Shown piece after piece: positions 14,328 through 22,448 of a stretch of DNA of 64,000 nucleotides. The position numbers and the translations under genes are program-made. How positions within the stretch are numbered: position 1 is the first letter of the stretch; every line of letters begins with the position of its first letter. Below the pieces are notes generated by a model. It saw nothing but the letters and a program-made list of their open reading frames with translations, was not told where the DNA came from and searched no databases. The DNA is from Cupriavidus pauculus (lineage in GTDB: Bacteria; Pseudomonadota; Gammaproteobacteria; Burkholderiales; Burkholderiaceae): contig NZ_PJRP01000021.1 of the NCBI RefSeq assembly GCF_002858765.1, positions 1 to 64,000 on the forward strand, given 5' to 3'.

Positions 14328-15400
14328 GCAAGGCGAAAGACAAGGCCGACGTCTGGATGCCGCTGTTCATCGGCGACTACCTGGCGGACACCGGGCGCCT
14401 GACGACGGAGCAGCATGGGGCATACCTGCTGCTGCTCATGGACTACTGGCGCAATGGGCCGCCGCCCAATGACGACGCTACCCTGGCCCAGATCGCGCGT
14501 CTGGCACCTGCCGCTTGGAAGAAGTGTCGTCCGGCTGTGCTGCGGTTCTTTACCGAGGTCGACGGGCTCCTGCACCAAAAGCGCATCGACCATGAGCTTG
14601 AGGAATGCCAGAAGCGTAAGAACGTGGCAGTGGCAAAGGCCACCGTAGCAGCACAAAAGAGATGGGGTAAGCAGTCTTCAGGCAATGCTCCAAGCATTGC
14701 CACAAGCATGCCCGGAGCATTGCCTGAAGCAGTACCCGAAGCATTGCATGAAGCAATGCTTGAGCAATGCCCTTCACCATCACCATCACCTACTACTTCA
14801 GAGGTTAGTGGTGTGGTGAACCCCGGTGGTATCGCGCAAGGCGGGGACCACGCCACATCGCATCTGCAGAACAAGCAGACCGGCGAGGAAAACGCGAGGC
14901 CGGTGCAGATCCGCATCCTGCTGCGCCAGCACGGCATGCCGGTGACCAGCAATTCCGCTGAGGTCCTGGACATGGTCCGCCTGTCTGTGACGGATCTGGA
15001 GATCACGGAAACCGTGGACGTGTTCCGGCAGAAGAAGCCGGGCGACTCGCCTAACGCCAAGTACATCCTGTCGATGATCGTCACGGCGCGAGAGAAGGCC
15101 GCCAAGGCTCTTACCGGCGATGTGCCTACGTCGAGCGCGGGCGGCTCCACTGCCGAGCCGGACCAGTGGTGGATGGGCGGCGCGTCCGTCTGGGAGACCG
15201 AGGGTGCTCGGCTTGGGGTGAAGCGCCAGGCGGCCAAGGGGGAGCAGCTGCACGACTACATGCCTCGCGTGATTAAGGCGGCCGGTGAGGGGCCTTGGCG
15301 CGAATGGTATTTCAACCGACTGATGAAGGAGCGGAGTTCGCGATATGCGGGGGACTATGAGTACGTGTATGGCTTCCCGCCCATCGGTGACGCCGCCTAA
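14324..15400 (+). CDS. YdaU-type (DUF1376) phage replication protein
   Basis: 358 residues from the ATG at 14324. DUF1376 occupies about residues 8-100 (WMPLFIGDYLADTGRLTTEQ, LLLLMDYWRNGPPPNDD); the C-terminal third (EWYFNRLMKERSSRYAGDYE) is a separate helical domain. A low-complexity linker (about 120-155) between them is encoded by repeated GCATTGC motifs that may be origin iterons. Such proteins replace lambda O in many prophages. Confidence 0.8.
   Translation: MSKAKDKADVWMPLFIGDYLADTGRLTTEQHGAYLLLLMDYWRNGPPPNDDATLAQIARLAPAAWKKCRPAVLRFFTEVDGLLHQKRIDHELEECQKRKNVAVAKATVAAQKRWGKQSSGNAPSIATSMPGALPEAVPEALHEAMLEQCPSPSPSPTTSEVSGVVNPGGIAQGGDHATSHLQNKQTGEENARPVQIRILLRQHGMPVTSNSAEVLDMVRLSVTDLEITETVDVFRQKKPGDSPNAKYILSMIVTAREKAAKALTGDVPTSSAGGSTAEPDQWWMGGASVWETEGARLGVKRQAAKGEQLHDYMPRVIKAAGEGPWREWYFNRLMKERSSRYAGDYEYVYGFPPIGDAA
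14682..14770. other. Candidate replication origin: GCAWTGC iterons inside the replication gene
   Basis: Six copies of GCAATGC or its complement GCATTGC occur within 89 bp, at 14682, 14694, 14717, 14741, 14753 and 14764, mostly preceded by A or followed by T. Iterons inside the linker region of the initiator gene are how the lambda origin is arranged within O. That this is an origin is inference. Confidence 0.5.
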
Positions 15401-15412
15401 GGGAGATCCCAT

Positions 15413-15763
15413 ATGAAAGCAATGCGCTACTGGCTGAAGGCCATTCTGATCGATGCAGCGGTATTCGGAACGCTCTGGTACCACATGGATACCGGCTCGG
15501 AAGGCGCTGCCCGGGCGTTCCAGGTGTTCGCTTGGTTCTTCACGCTGCTGCTTCTGTTCTTCGGGCTCTTCGGCGACAAGTCGCAGCTGTCGGGGATCCA
15601 GAGGCCGAAAGGCATGAAGACCTACCACTACATCACTGAGATTTTGCTCGTCTGGCTAACAGCATGGGCTGGGATGTGGGTACTGGCCGCATTTCGATTG
15701 CTGGCGACGCTACTCGCTGAGGCAGCGCGCGACCGCGAGCCCAAGGTGAAGGAGCCGGCGTGA
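15413..15763 (+). CDS. Membrane protein of unknown function
   Basis: 116 residues with three hydrophobic segments (AILIDAAVFGTLWY, VFAWFFTLLLLFFGLFG, ILLVWLTAWAGMWVLAAFRLLATLL). A ribosome-binding site (GGGAGA) precedes the ATG. Unusual in a replication operon; role unknown. Confidence 0.6.
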   Translation: MKAMRYWLKAILIDAAVFGTLWYHMDTGSEGAARAFQVFAWFFTLLLLFFGLFGDKSQLSGIQRPKGMKTYHYITEILLVWLTAWAGMWVLAAFRLLATLLAEAARDREPKVKEPA

Positions 15764-16128
15764 CAGCCCGTCGGCCGGCAGCACCGCGGCGCCCTCGAAT
15801 CGGCATCAGCCTAGGCGAAGAGATCTTCGCCAACCAGGTGAAGTCGTCGGGTTTGACGGGGCAGGAGCGGGAATACAGGTTTGACCCCATCCGGATGTGG
15901 CGATTCGACTTCGCATGGCCGGCCCGGCGCCTGGCGGTGGAAGTGGAGGGCGGTACCTGGACTGGTGGTCGGCACACGCGGGGCTCCGGCTACCAGGCCG
16001 ATCTGGAGAAGTACAACGCAGCCGCAGCTCAGGGCTGGACAGTACTCCGGTTCACGACAGACCAGGTGAAGAGAGGTGCGGCGATTGCCGCGGTGAAGGC
16101 AGCGATTCAGATCAGGGAGGGGCGGTAA
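15760..16128 (+). CDS. Endonuclease-domain protein (VSR/DUF559-like)
   Basis: 122 residues from a GTG overlapping the previous stop. WRFDFAWPARRLAVEVEGGTW contains the Asp and Glu-x-Glu of a PD-(D/E)XK nuclease core, followed by GRHTRGSGYQADLEKYNAAAAQGW, the usual continuation in this phage nuclease family. It may act as a Holliday-junction or repair-type nuclease in place of RusA. Confidence 0.75.
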   Translation: MTARRPAAPRRPRIGISLGEEIFANQVKSSGLTGQEREYRFDPIRMWRFDFAWPARRLAVEVEGGTWTGGRHTRGSGYQADLEKYNAAAAQGWTVLRFTTDQVKRGAAIAAVKAAIQIREGR

Positions 16129-16499
16129 TGGGCTGGAGCCTTGGCTTTGATAGCAACTGGGACCGGGACATCGGCTACGGCGTGCCGGCGTTCTGCGATC
16201 ACCCGGATTGCAACGAAAGGATCGATCGCGGGCTGGCGCATGTCTGTGGCGGCGATCCGTACGGCGGGGAGCACGGCTGCGGTCTCTACTTCTGTGGCTC
16301 GCACCTCTTCATGGCAAATCGCGGCCCCCAGCGCTGCGAGAAATGCGTGGATGGCCATCAAACGACGTTCCTCGCCAAGCCGGATCACCCGGACTGGATC
16401 GAATGGAAGTTGACGCATGAAAGCTGGGCCCACTGGCGTGCCGAGAACCCGGACGAGGTGGCCAAGCTGCAAGCGGCCTCGACGGAGGCTGCCAGATGA
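16128..16499 (+). CDS. Cys/His-rich zinc-binding phage protein
   Basis: 123 residues. Paired ligands (CDHPDCNERI, HVCGG, HGCGLYFCGSHLF, CEKCVDGH) suggest two zinc sites, followed by a segment rich in Trp and His. TAATG overlap with the nuclease gene. Function unknown. Confidence 0.65.
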   Translation: MGWSLGFDSNWDRDIGYGVPAFCDHPDCNERIDRGLAHVCGGDPYGGEHGCGLYFCGSHLFMANRGPQRCEKCVDGHQTTFLAKPDHPDWIEWKLTHESWAHWRAENPDEVAKLQAASTEAAR

Positions 16500-16645
16500 A
16501 GCCATGCGCTTGGAACTTCTTCTTGATGGCGATTGCGGTGGCTATGGGCATGGCTACCCGATACATCAACGCTCACCCGGCTGTGATTCTGTCGGTCGGC
16601 GCCTTCCTGTGTGTGCTGCTGGCCCTGCTGGCCGACGTGGAGTGA
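16496..16645 (+). CDS. Small membrane protein
   Basis: 49 residues with two hydrophobic helices (FFLMAIAVAMGMATRY and AVILSVGAFLCVLLALLA). The ATG overlaps the preceding stop (ATGA). Function unknown. Confidence 0.5.
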   Translation: MKPCAWNFFLMAIAVAMGMATRYINAHPAVILSVGAFLCVLLALLADVE

Positions 16646-16648
16646 TTC

Positions 16649-16735
16649 ATGAGCACTGCTGACGTGTGCGAGTTGTATGCGTGCCTGATGATGGCTGCGA
16701 TGGTGGTTCCGTTTGTATGGGGGATGGTGAGATGA
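16649..16735 (+). CDS. Candidate 28-residue membrane peptide
   Basis: MSTADVCELYACLMMAAMVV then PFVWGMVR: one hydrophobic helix. It starts 3 bp after the preceding stop and its stop overlaps the next start (ATGA), the same coupling as its neighbours. Coding status is uncertain because of the length. Confidence 0.35.
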   Translation: MSTADVCELYACLMMAAMVVPFVWGMVR

Positions 16736-17298
16736 ACCGCCCTTGGACTGACGCAGATGTGGCGCAGCTTGCTGCTTTGATGAAAACGGGAACGTCTTGG
16801 CGCGCCATCGGAGCGCACCTGCACAGAACCAAGGATGCCGCCCAGATGAAGGCGGCGGAGCTGAAGTTGGGCCCTAAGCCATACACGGGCAATAAGTCGC
16901 CCGTCTGGTCTCTGATTGTCAAGATCGGGCAGGACAAGCAACCTCGGTCGGTTCATGAGCTCGTAAAGATGACCCGCGCCACCCGGGTTTGCATCGACCG
17001 GCTGATGAAGGAGCGGCACGAAGCTGGGCTGGCCCATGTAGGCGACTGGCTCAGGAGCCGCAGGGGGCCCCCGAAGCCGCTGTGGGTGCCCTTCCCTGGG
17101 AAGGATGCGCCAAAGCCCTATGTGGCGACTCCTTCGGAGCGCGCGTGCGCCCGTATGCGTCGGATGAAAGAGGAGGACCCGCTGCGCTACAAGGCGATCA
17201 TCGCGCGCTGCTCGCTCCGCCGTCGCCTGAAGAAGGGGCTTGGCGCAAAGCAGCATGCGGTAGTGCAGGCGCTCTTTGGCATGGGGGTATCGGTATGA
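16732..17298 (+). CDS. Putative DNA-binding phage protein
   Basis: 188 residues. The N-terminus (PWTDADVAQLAALMKTGTSW, then RAIGAHLHRTKDAAQMKAAEL) resembles a SANT/Myb-like or GcrA-type helix-turn-helix. A second possible HTH (SVHELVKMTRATRVCIDRLM) and a basic C-terminus follow. Likely a transcriptional regulator of the early operon. Confidence 0.6.
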   Translation: MNRPWTDADVAQLAALMKTGTSWRAIGAHLHRTKDAAQMKAAELKLGPKPYTGNKSPVWSLIVKIGQDKQPRSVHELVKMTRATRVCIDRLMKERHEAGLAHVGDWLRSRRGPPKPLWVPFPGKDAPKPYVATPSERACARMRRMKEEDPLRYKAIIARCSLRRRLKKGLGAKQHAVVQALFGMGVSV

Positions 17299-17549
17299 CG
17301 GAGAAGCGGAAGGGCGGCCCGTTGTCCAACCTGGCGGCAATGCTCGGCGACAACCCCGAGTTTCGACGGATGGTAGCAGTGCGTACTGGGCGCCCCTGTG
17401 AGACGGCGGACGATGCCCGGGCCTGCATCCTTGAGCGCTGCGGCATCACCTCCCGGGCCGACATTGATCACGTGCCCGAGGCGGAGGCGGAGTTTCACGC
17501 GGCATTCCGTCTGCCGTGGATGCGATGGCAGCGGGAGGCGCGGCGGTGA
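17295..17549 (+). CDS. Phage hypothetical protein
   Basis: 84 residues; ATGA overlap with the gene before. Pattern LAAMLGDNPEFRRMVAVRTG, then CILERCGITSRADID. No family recognised. Confidence 0.55.
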   Translation: MTEKRKGGPLSNLAAMLGDNPEFRRMVAVRTGRPCETADDARACILERCGITSRADIDHVPEAEAEFHAAFRLPWMRWQREARR

Positions 17550-17752
17550 TCCATCCCAGCTACATGTACCGCCTGACACCGGAGGAGATCGCGATGCGAC
17601 ACCAGGAGGAGGCGAGGCGGGCGGACAAGGCGTGTGGGGATTGCGCGAACCGATCGCCGTTTAAAGACGCCGATGGGGAGGGGGAGCGAGTCTGCAAGTT
17701 CAAGCGCCGTCAGTACGGCAGACGGTGTGAGTTGTTTCAGCGGGGAAATTGA
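17546..17752 (+). CDS. Small Cys-rich phage protein
   Basis: 68 residues from a GTG that overlaps the preceding stop. Four cysteines (ACGDC, RVCKF, RRCELF) suggest a zinc site. Confidence 0.55.
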   Translation: MIHPSYMYRLTPEEIAMRHQEEARRADKACGDCANRSPFKDADGEGERVCKFKRRQYGRRCELFQRGN

Positions 17753-18192
17753 TGACGATTGAGGCGAGATTGGAGAACTGGGGCAGGGTGGTGAGAGACC
17801 CGCGATGGCAGCCCAAGCACTGCGCATCTTGGGCGAAGCTGGCGACGGCTCTCAGCCGACAGGACGACATGGGGGCGCCGCAACAGATTGTGCCGAAAGA
17901 CGTGTCGGATGGATGGCTGCTCGAGCAAGCGTGGCAGGCGATTCACGACCCGCTGGCCAAGCGCCTCCTGCAGTACCACTACGTGCATGGGATGTCGGCC
18001 GAGTTGGTGTGCCGGATTCTGGTGCGGAAGTACGGCCAGTCACCCAACACGCTCACGCACTGGAAGGTTCGCCACGCCAAGGCCCTGTCGGTGATGTCCC
18101 GGGTTCTGGAGGGCATCCATGCGCGCGAGCAGATTTCGGCACGGGCTGACAGGCTGATCGCCGAGGCGGCAGAAATGGGGCTGACGGTATGA
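17752..18192 (+). CDS. Q-like antiterminator / late gene regulator
   Basis: 146 residues beginning MTIEARLENWGRVVRD, the typical opening of Burkholderiaceae phage antitermination-type regulators, with a sigma-like HTH (AKRLLQYHYVHGMSAELVC, then NTLTHWKVRHAKALSVM). Late in the early operon and a few kb before the late promoter region, as Q is in lambda. The role is assigned by similarity of pattern and position. Confidence 0.65.
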   Translation: MTIEARLENWGRVVRDPRWQPKHCASWAKLATALSRQDDMGAPQQIVPKDVSDGWLLEQAWQAIHDPLAKRLLQYHYVHGMSAELVCRILVRKYGQSPNTLTHWKVRHAKALSVMSRVLEGIHAREQISARADRLIAEAAEMGLTV

Positions 18193-18437
18193 CGGAGGCC
18201 GAAGCGCTGAACAAGTTGCGCCCGGTGCGGCTGTACCACTGGCGTGCCGTGGTGAGGGCCCGGAGGCACGCTGCGGCCTGCCGAAAGGAGCGCAAGCATG
18301 GGGCAGCGAAGCAATACGAGGAACGCGCAGTCAACCACATGAAGCACGTCCAGGCGCTGGACGCATTCTTTCCCGCCGGCGACACGGCAGACAAAGACCT
18401 CCGCCTCGCGCGGGCCGAACAGGAGCAAGCAGCATGA
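18189..18437 (+). CDS. Phage hypothetical protein
   Basis: 82 residues, basic and helical (YHWRAVVRARRHAAACRKERKHGAAKQYEER). ATGA overlaps on both sides. Function unknown. Confidence 0.55.
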   Translation: MTEAEALNKLRPVRLYHWRAVVRARRHAAACRKERKHGAAKQYEERAVNHMKHVQALDAFFPAGDTADKDLRLARAEQEQAA

Positions 18438-19936
18438 CCGACACCAACACGCGCGCGGCGCTGACGGCTGAACAGGTACGCACAGAGCAGCAGCGCTATA
18501 ACGAGACATTCGTTGGGGAATGTCACGAGATGGCCGTCTGGCATGGCATGCGACGTGCATGGATGGTTCGCGCTGAACTGGCGAAGCTTCCAGCGGGGGA
18601 TGGGCTGACGGATGAGCAGATTGACGCCATCCTTGAACATGCTGAATCGTCGCTTGGAATGGGGCGTACTGGCTGGGGTTACATCGATGCAAGGAACATT
18701 GCCCGTGCCATCCTCGCCGCCCCTCGCCAGCCTGGGGAAATGGGTGCGGGGGTGCCGGAAGGGTTCGTAGTCGCCCCACACTATCGCGGGTATGCGCATC
18801 TTGGTATTGGCGGCTATTTGCTGAACCACTCGAAGGCCGGCGATCCTGTGGAACTTGTTATCAGCGTGGCGACGGAAGAAGAGAAAGCCGGGCGCGTGGT
18901 CGGTGATGAACGCGAGAATCCTGAAGGCACCGTCATTCAACCGGAAGCAATGGCAGTGCGCCTGCGTTTCGAGAACGTCGCCGGCCTTGATGCATTGGAG
19001 CAGCAATTGCGAAACCTGCGCGGCGTGCATTTCGCCGCATCGGCGCAGCAGGTTTCGGAGCCGCGCTGTGATGTGTGCGGGGCCAAGACCACTGACCCAT
19101 GGTTAGACCATCGTGGCTGTCAGCAACTCGCATCGGCGCTGGGGCGCGGGGTGAATCCGTCGTGCAGCGTGTTTGATGACATGCTGCGCTCACTGGAGCA
19201 CGTTGAAGCGGTGTACCGTTTGAATGTTGTGAAGGACAAGGAGCCAAGCAGCACGCTCGATAACCTGCAACGTGTAATTGCGCGGGCGAAGGTCGCATCG
19301 GCGCAGCATGATGAGCCGGAATGCATGCGAAGCCATCCACACGAGAACATGATCCCAACCTGCGAGGCTAAGACTGTTGAGGCGCGCGCAGTGAACCGGG
19401 CGGCGCAGCAGGATGAGCGCGAGGCGTTGATTGACGTGCTGCGGAACGAGCAAAACAACCTTGCAGCATCGCGCCAGCAGTGCAGCAAGTACGATGTCGC
19501 ACGCTGGGATTCTTTGCAGCGGGTTATTGACTATCTGGCAACCGCCCAGCAGGTACAGGCCGATGCGGGGGCGTTGACAGACGAGCGGATTTTCGAGGTG
19601 GCAGCACAGCACGGGTGGACCCGCAAAGGCGATCACGGGCAATGGATCGTCTGCCATACCAATGCGACGGCGAATCTACTCAGTCTCGTGCGCGCACTCG
19701 CCCACCCATCCCCTGCGGCAGAGAGCGACAAGAGAGATGCGAAGCGACTTGATACCCTACTAAATGAATCGTGGGATCTCCGCTGCTTCTCCATCGGTGA
19801 GGAAGACATCGGCTGGCGCGTTATCGGGTTCGACATAAACGATAACGAATGGACGGTAGCTGAGGTGTTCCGCGATGATCCGCGTGCAGCCATCGACGCC
19901 GCCATGTCCCGCGAGCAGTCGGGAGGGGGTGAGTGA
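18434..19936 (+). CDS. Mosaic phage protein of unknown function
   Basis: 500 residues assembled from short modules: GLTDEQIDAILEHAESS (about 55-72), PRCDVCGAKTTDPWL with one zinc-like site (about 210), a helical stretch rich in Gln, GALTDERIFEVAAQHGW (about 375), and a C-terminal RLDTLLNESWDLRCF...TVAEVFRDDPRAAIDAAM module shared with the gene at 3172-3960. This patchwork is typical of recombining accessory early proteins. No catalytic motif seen. Confidence 0.65.
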   Translation: MTDTNTRAALTAEQVRTEQQRYNETFVGECHEMAVWHGMRRAWMVRAELAKLPAGDGLTDEQIDAILEHAESSLGMGRTGWGYIDARNIARAILAAPRQPGEMGAGVPEGFVVAPHYRGYAHLGIGGYLLNHSKAGDPVELVISVATEEEKAGRVVGDERENPEGTVIQPEAMAVRLRFENVAGLDALEQQLRNLRGVHFAASAQQVSEPRCDVCGAKTTDPWLDHRGCQQLASALGRGVNPSCSVFDDMLRSLEHVEAVYRLNVVKDKEPSSTLDNLQRVIARAKVASAQHDEPECMRSHPHENMIPTCEAKTVEARAVNRAAQQDEREALIDVLRNEQNNLAASRQQCSKYDVARWDSLQRVIDYLATAQQVQADAGALTDERIFEVAAQHGWTRKGDHGQWIVCHTNATANLLSLVRALAHPSPAAESDKRDAKRLDTLLNESWDLRCFSIGEEDIGWRVIGFDINDNEWTVAEVFRDDPRAAIDAAMSREQSGGGE

Positions 19937-20457
19937 TGCGCGATAAGTCGATTCTCGATCCCTGCTGCGGTTCCCGGATGATGTGGTTCGACCGTTGCCA
20001 CCCCGAAGTGGTGTTTGGCGACCAGCGCGCCGAGACGGTCACCGTAACAGACCGCTCGCACGGCAACGAATCCGGCACACGGACGCTGTGCATCGAGCCG
20101 GACGAGTTGATGGACTTCCGCGACCTGCCATACCCCGATGGCTCTTTCAAGCTGGTGGCATTCGATCCGCCGCACCTGGTGCGCGCTGGCCCGAAAAGCT
20201 GGCTGGCAGCCAAGTACGGAAAACTAGGGCCGGATTGGCGAGAAGATCTGCGCAAAGGCTTCGCGGAATGCCTGCGCGTGCTGGAGGTCGGCGGAACACT
20301 GGTGTTCAAGTGGAACGAAACGCAGGTGAAGGTAAGCGAAGTGCTTGCGCTGGCGCCGCAGGAACCGCTATTTGGCCACGTGTCCGGCCGCAAGGGTCTG
20401 ACGCACTGGCTCGTGTTCATGAAGCGCGCCCGCGCCACAGAGGGAGAAACAGAATGA
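19936..20457 (+). CDS. SAM-dependent methyltransferase, DNA-modification type
   Basis: 173 residues. DPCCGSRMMWFD is the SAM-binding motif and VAFDPPHL the DPPY-type catalytic motif of amino-methyltransferases; the C-terminal LKVGG-like turn (RVLEVGGTLVFKWNE) completes the fold. It may protect phage DNA from restriction, fitting the Lar-like genes next door. TGATG overlap fixes the start at 19936. Confidence 0.75.
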   Translation: MRDKSILDPCCGSRMMWFDRCHPEVVFGDQRAETVTVTDRSHGNESGTRTLCIEPDELMDFRDLPYPDGSFKLVAFDPPHLVRAGPKSWLAAKYGKLGPDWREDLRKGFAECLRVLEVGGTLVFKWNETQVKVSEVLALAPQEPLFGHVSGRKGLTHWLVFMKRARATEGETE

Positions 20458-20945
20458 GCAAGAAGCTGAAGCCGTGCCCATTTTGCGGCGGCAAGCCCAG
20501 CATTGCCCCGCTGATTGAGCAAGTCGAACACGATAGCTGGGCGGCGAGCATCAATTGCAACTCCTGCGACGTTTCATTAACGCCGCAATACACGTCTACG
20601 TCAGAAGATGAGGCGGTGTCTGCCGCCATCGAACAGTGGAACCGCCGCGAACTGGAGAGCGCCAGCCAGCCAGGGGGCGGCTGGCAGCCGATTGAGACGG
20701 CGCAGAAGGATCGGGTAGTCCAGTTGTGGGTGCCAGGCTTCGGCACGTGGGTGGACGGCCCGTGGCGCGGGGCGTGGAGTTACGTAGCTGACCAATGGAC
20801 CCTGCAGAGCCCATTCACCGCGGCAGACCGGCGAGCCATCACCGTTTCGGAGGTCCCGCTCCCGACACACTGGATGCCTCTGCAGGACGAGCCACGAGGG
20901 GCAACGGATGCGACTATGAAGCTCAACGGGGAGCAGAAGGTATGA
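20454..20945 (+). CDS. Lar-like restriction alleviation protein with C-terminal extension
   Basis: 163 residues. LKPCPFCGGKP, then CNSCDVS and EAVSAAIEQWNRR is the Lar-type zinc ribbon. A second part (GGGWQPIETAQKDRVVQLWV, then HWMPLQDEP) resembles the DUF551 domain frequent in phage early regions. ATGA overlap with the methyltransferase gene. Confidence 0.75.
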   Translation: MSKKLKPCPFCGGKPSIAPLIEQVEHDSWAASINCNSCDVSLTPQYTSTSEDEAVSAAIEQWNRRELESASQPGGGWQPIETAQKDRVVQLWVPGFGTWVDGPWRGAWSYVADQWTLQSPFTAADRRAITVSEVPLPTHWMPLQDEPRGATDATMKLNGEQKV

Positions 20946-21115
20946 GCGATGAGATGAAGCCGTGTCCGTTCTGTGGATCAGATGTTTGCACGGTGCAGCA
21001 ATCCTTCCAGTGCGAGTACGTGCAGTGCGACCGCTGCGAAGCAATGGGGCCGGCTGGTAAGACGACCGATGACGCTATAGCCGAATGGAATCGGCGCTCA
21101 GGAGATCCGAAATGA
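20942..21115 (+). CDS. Lar-like restriction alleviation protein
   Basis: 57 residues: MKPCPFCGSDVC, then CDRCEAMGPAGKTTDDAIAEWNRR, a minimal Lar-type zinc ribbon. It is the second Lar paralogue in tandem. Confidence 0.7.
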   Translation: MSDEMKPCPFCGSDVCTVQQSFQCEYVQCDRCEAMGPAGKTTDDAIAEWNRRSGDPK

Positions 21116-21294
21116 ACGAAGCACAAGAGCAACTCGGCCAGCTGGTCGACCGCCTAGACGCCATCGGCCACGCCCTGCAGATCCCGATGCCGGCCCAGAT
21201 GCATGTCGATAACCTGAAATTCGTGCTGCCGGACCTCGTTGTCGAACTAAAGGACGTGTTCGTCAGGGTGACTGGCCAGAGCCCATGGGACTGA
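21112..21294 (+). CDS. Phage hypothetical protein
   Basis: 60 residues, amphipathic helical (EQLGQLVDRLDAIGHALQIP). ATGA overlap with the Lar-like gene. Confidence 0.5.
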   Translation: MNEAQEQLGQLVDRLDAIGHALQIPMPAQMHVDNLKFVLPDLVVELKDVFVRVTGQSPWD

Positions 21295-21298
21295 GGAA

Positions 21299-21562
21299 AT
21301 GGACAAACGCCAACTGCTTGAGCTCATCCAGAGTCTTCCCGATGATCTTTCTGTGCAGCCACTTGAGCTCTCCGAGTGCAAACAGAGGGAGCATTCCTGG
21401 GAGGCACAGTGCCGCACTGGACTGTATGGCGGTGTCTATCAACGGAATGTCGACAACACCTTGACGCTCCGGCTTGACTTCAAGACCCGCGAAGAAGGTG
21501 AGTTTCGCCGCACCCACACAGACCCTGATGGCGGTTTCCGGAATCTTCGTCGCATAGCCTGA
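21299..21562 (+). CDS. Phage hypothetical protein, last gene of early operon
   Basis: 87 residues beginning MDKRQLLELIQSLPDDLSVQ; beta-rich second half. It has a ribosome-binding site (GAGGAAAT) and ends 14 bp before the putative late promoter. Confidence 0.55.
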   Translation: MDKRQLLELIQSLPDDLSVQPLELSECKQREHSWEAQCRTGLYGGVYQRNVDNTLTLRLDFKTREEGEFRRTHTDPDGGFRNLRRIA

Positions 21563-21576
21563 AATTCCTGTGGGGC

Positions 21577-21605
21577 TTGATAATTGCCTGAAGGTGTCTT
21601 ATCCT
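21577..21605 (+). promoter_or_regulatory. Putative late promoter
   Basis: TTGATA at 21577 and TATCCT at 21600 with a 17-bp spacer make a good sigma-70 promoter. It follows the last early gene and is itself followed by a large hairpin and a strong terminator, the arrangement of a Q-controlled late promoter. Function inferred. Confidence 0.55.
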
Positions 21606-21643
21606 TCGCCACAGATTACTGATTGCCCATCGCGGCGTTACCG

Positions 21644-21693
21644 GTTCAGACCGAGACATAGCATCCCTTAGGAGGGATGCGTGTCTCTGAACG
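21644..21693 (+). ncRNA. Structured late leader or small RNA candidate
   Basis: A long hairpin with GTTCA/TGAAC, GAGACA/TGTCTC and GCATCCCT/AGGGATGC stems, separated by small bulges and closed by TAGG. Together with the promoter at 21577 and the terminator at 21711-21740 it defines a transcript of about 130 nt. It could be the leader that Q-type antitermination reads through, or an independent RNA. Confidence 0.45.
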
Positions 21694-21710
21694 GAACGCG
21701 ATGGATCCTA

Positions 21711-21740
21711 AGCCCGCCCGGTTCGCCGCGCGGGCTTTTT
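21711..21740 (+). terminator. Rho-independent terminator
   Basis: AGCCCGC (21711-21717) pairs with GCGGGCT (21730-21736), followed by TTTTT and a second T-rich stretch. It sits between the late promoter and the late genes. Confidence 0.8.
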
Positions 21741-21763
21741 CGTTTTCCCTTGTGGAGTTGCAC

Positions 21764-22033
21764 ATGAACATCCTCGCCTTCAAGTCGGATTTCCGGAAGC
21801 TGGTCGACGCATTCGCGCGTCTTGTGGTGGTTCTTGCGGCATCGTTCCGCAAGGCATTCGGCGGCATTTGCCGCTGGGTTTGGGAGCGCCTGCCGTCCGC
21901 GAACGCCCACCTGGCATTGCAGGGTCTGCCGCGGGTTTGTGGCCTGAATGCTTCCGAGACGTTCCGCCTGCGTGCGGCGAAGCGCGGCCGTCCGACCGTG
22001 ACGGCGCGCTGGCGCATGTGCCCGTCCAGCTGA
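21764..22033 (+). CDS. Phage hypothetical protein
   Basis: 89 residues from MNILAFKSDFRKLVDAFARL, with a hydrophobic helix (LVDAFARLVVVLAASF) and a strongly basic C-terminus. A GTGGAG ribosome-binding site is 7 bp upstream. The region 22034-22180 has no further gene. Confidence 0.45.
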   Translation: MNILAFKSDFRKLVDAFARLVVVLAASFRKAFGGICRWVWERLPSANAHLALQGLPRVCGLNASETFRLRAAKRGRPTVTARWRMCPSS

Positions 22034-22180
22034 TTTCTTCCCTGTTGTCTCCTCCCTGGTCTCTCGCCCGGGTTCGGGTACGGCGGGCCGCTACCTGCCG
22101 TACCCATTTCTTTTTCAGCCCCGCAGTGGCGCTCTGGGCATTGCCCCTGGTGCGATGCACATCATTGAGGTGCTAACCAC

Positions 22181-22447
22181 ATGTCCAGACAAGCCAAAAC
22201 TGCGAAAACCTCATTGCTCGGCGTCACCGTCCTGATGCGTTCTGCCGTCTGGCTGAACGGTCAGCGTGCGGTGCCTGCCATCGTGACCGACATTGAGGAG
22301 CCGGATTTTGCTCCCGAGGAAGCAATCGCGGTGGTCACGGTGACCGCGTTCCCGCCCGCAGCGCCGTCGCGATTCATTCGCGAGGTGCCTGTGTTCGCCA
22401 AGGAGCCGGCACCGGAAGTCATGCCGGCCGCCTGGATCAGGCGGTAG
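22181..22447 (+). CDS. Phage hypothetical protein
   Basis: 88 residues, beta-rich (SLLGVTVLMRSAVWLNGQRA, VPAIVTDIEEPDF, AIAVVTVTAFPP). Directly upstream of the minor-tail-like gene and probably co-transcribed with it. Family not recognised. Confidence 0.55.
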   Translation: MSRQAKTAKTSLLGVTVLMRSAVWLNGQRAVPAIVTDIEEPDFAPEEAIAVVTVTAFPPAAPSRFIREVPVFAKEPAPEVMPAAWIRR

Positions 22448-22448
22448 C

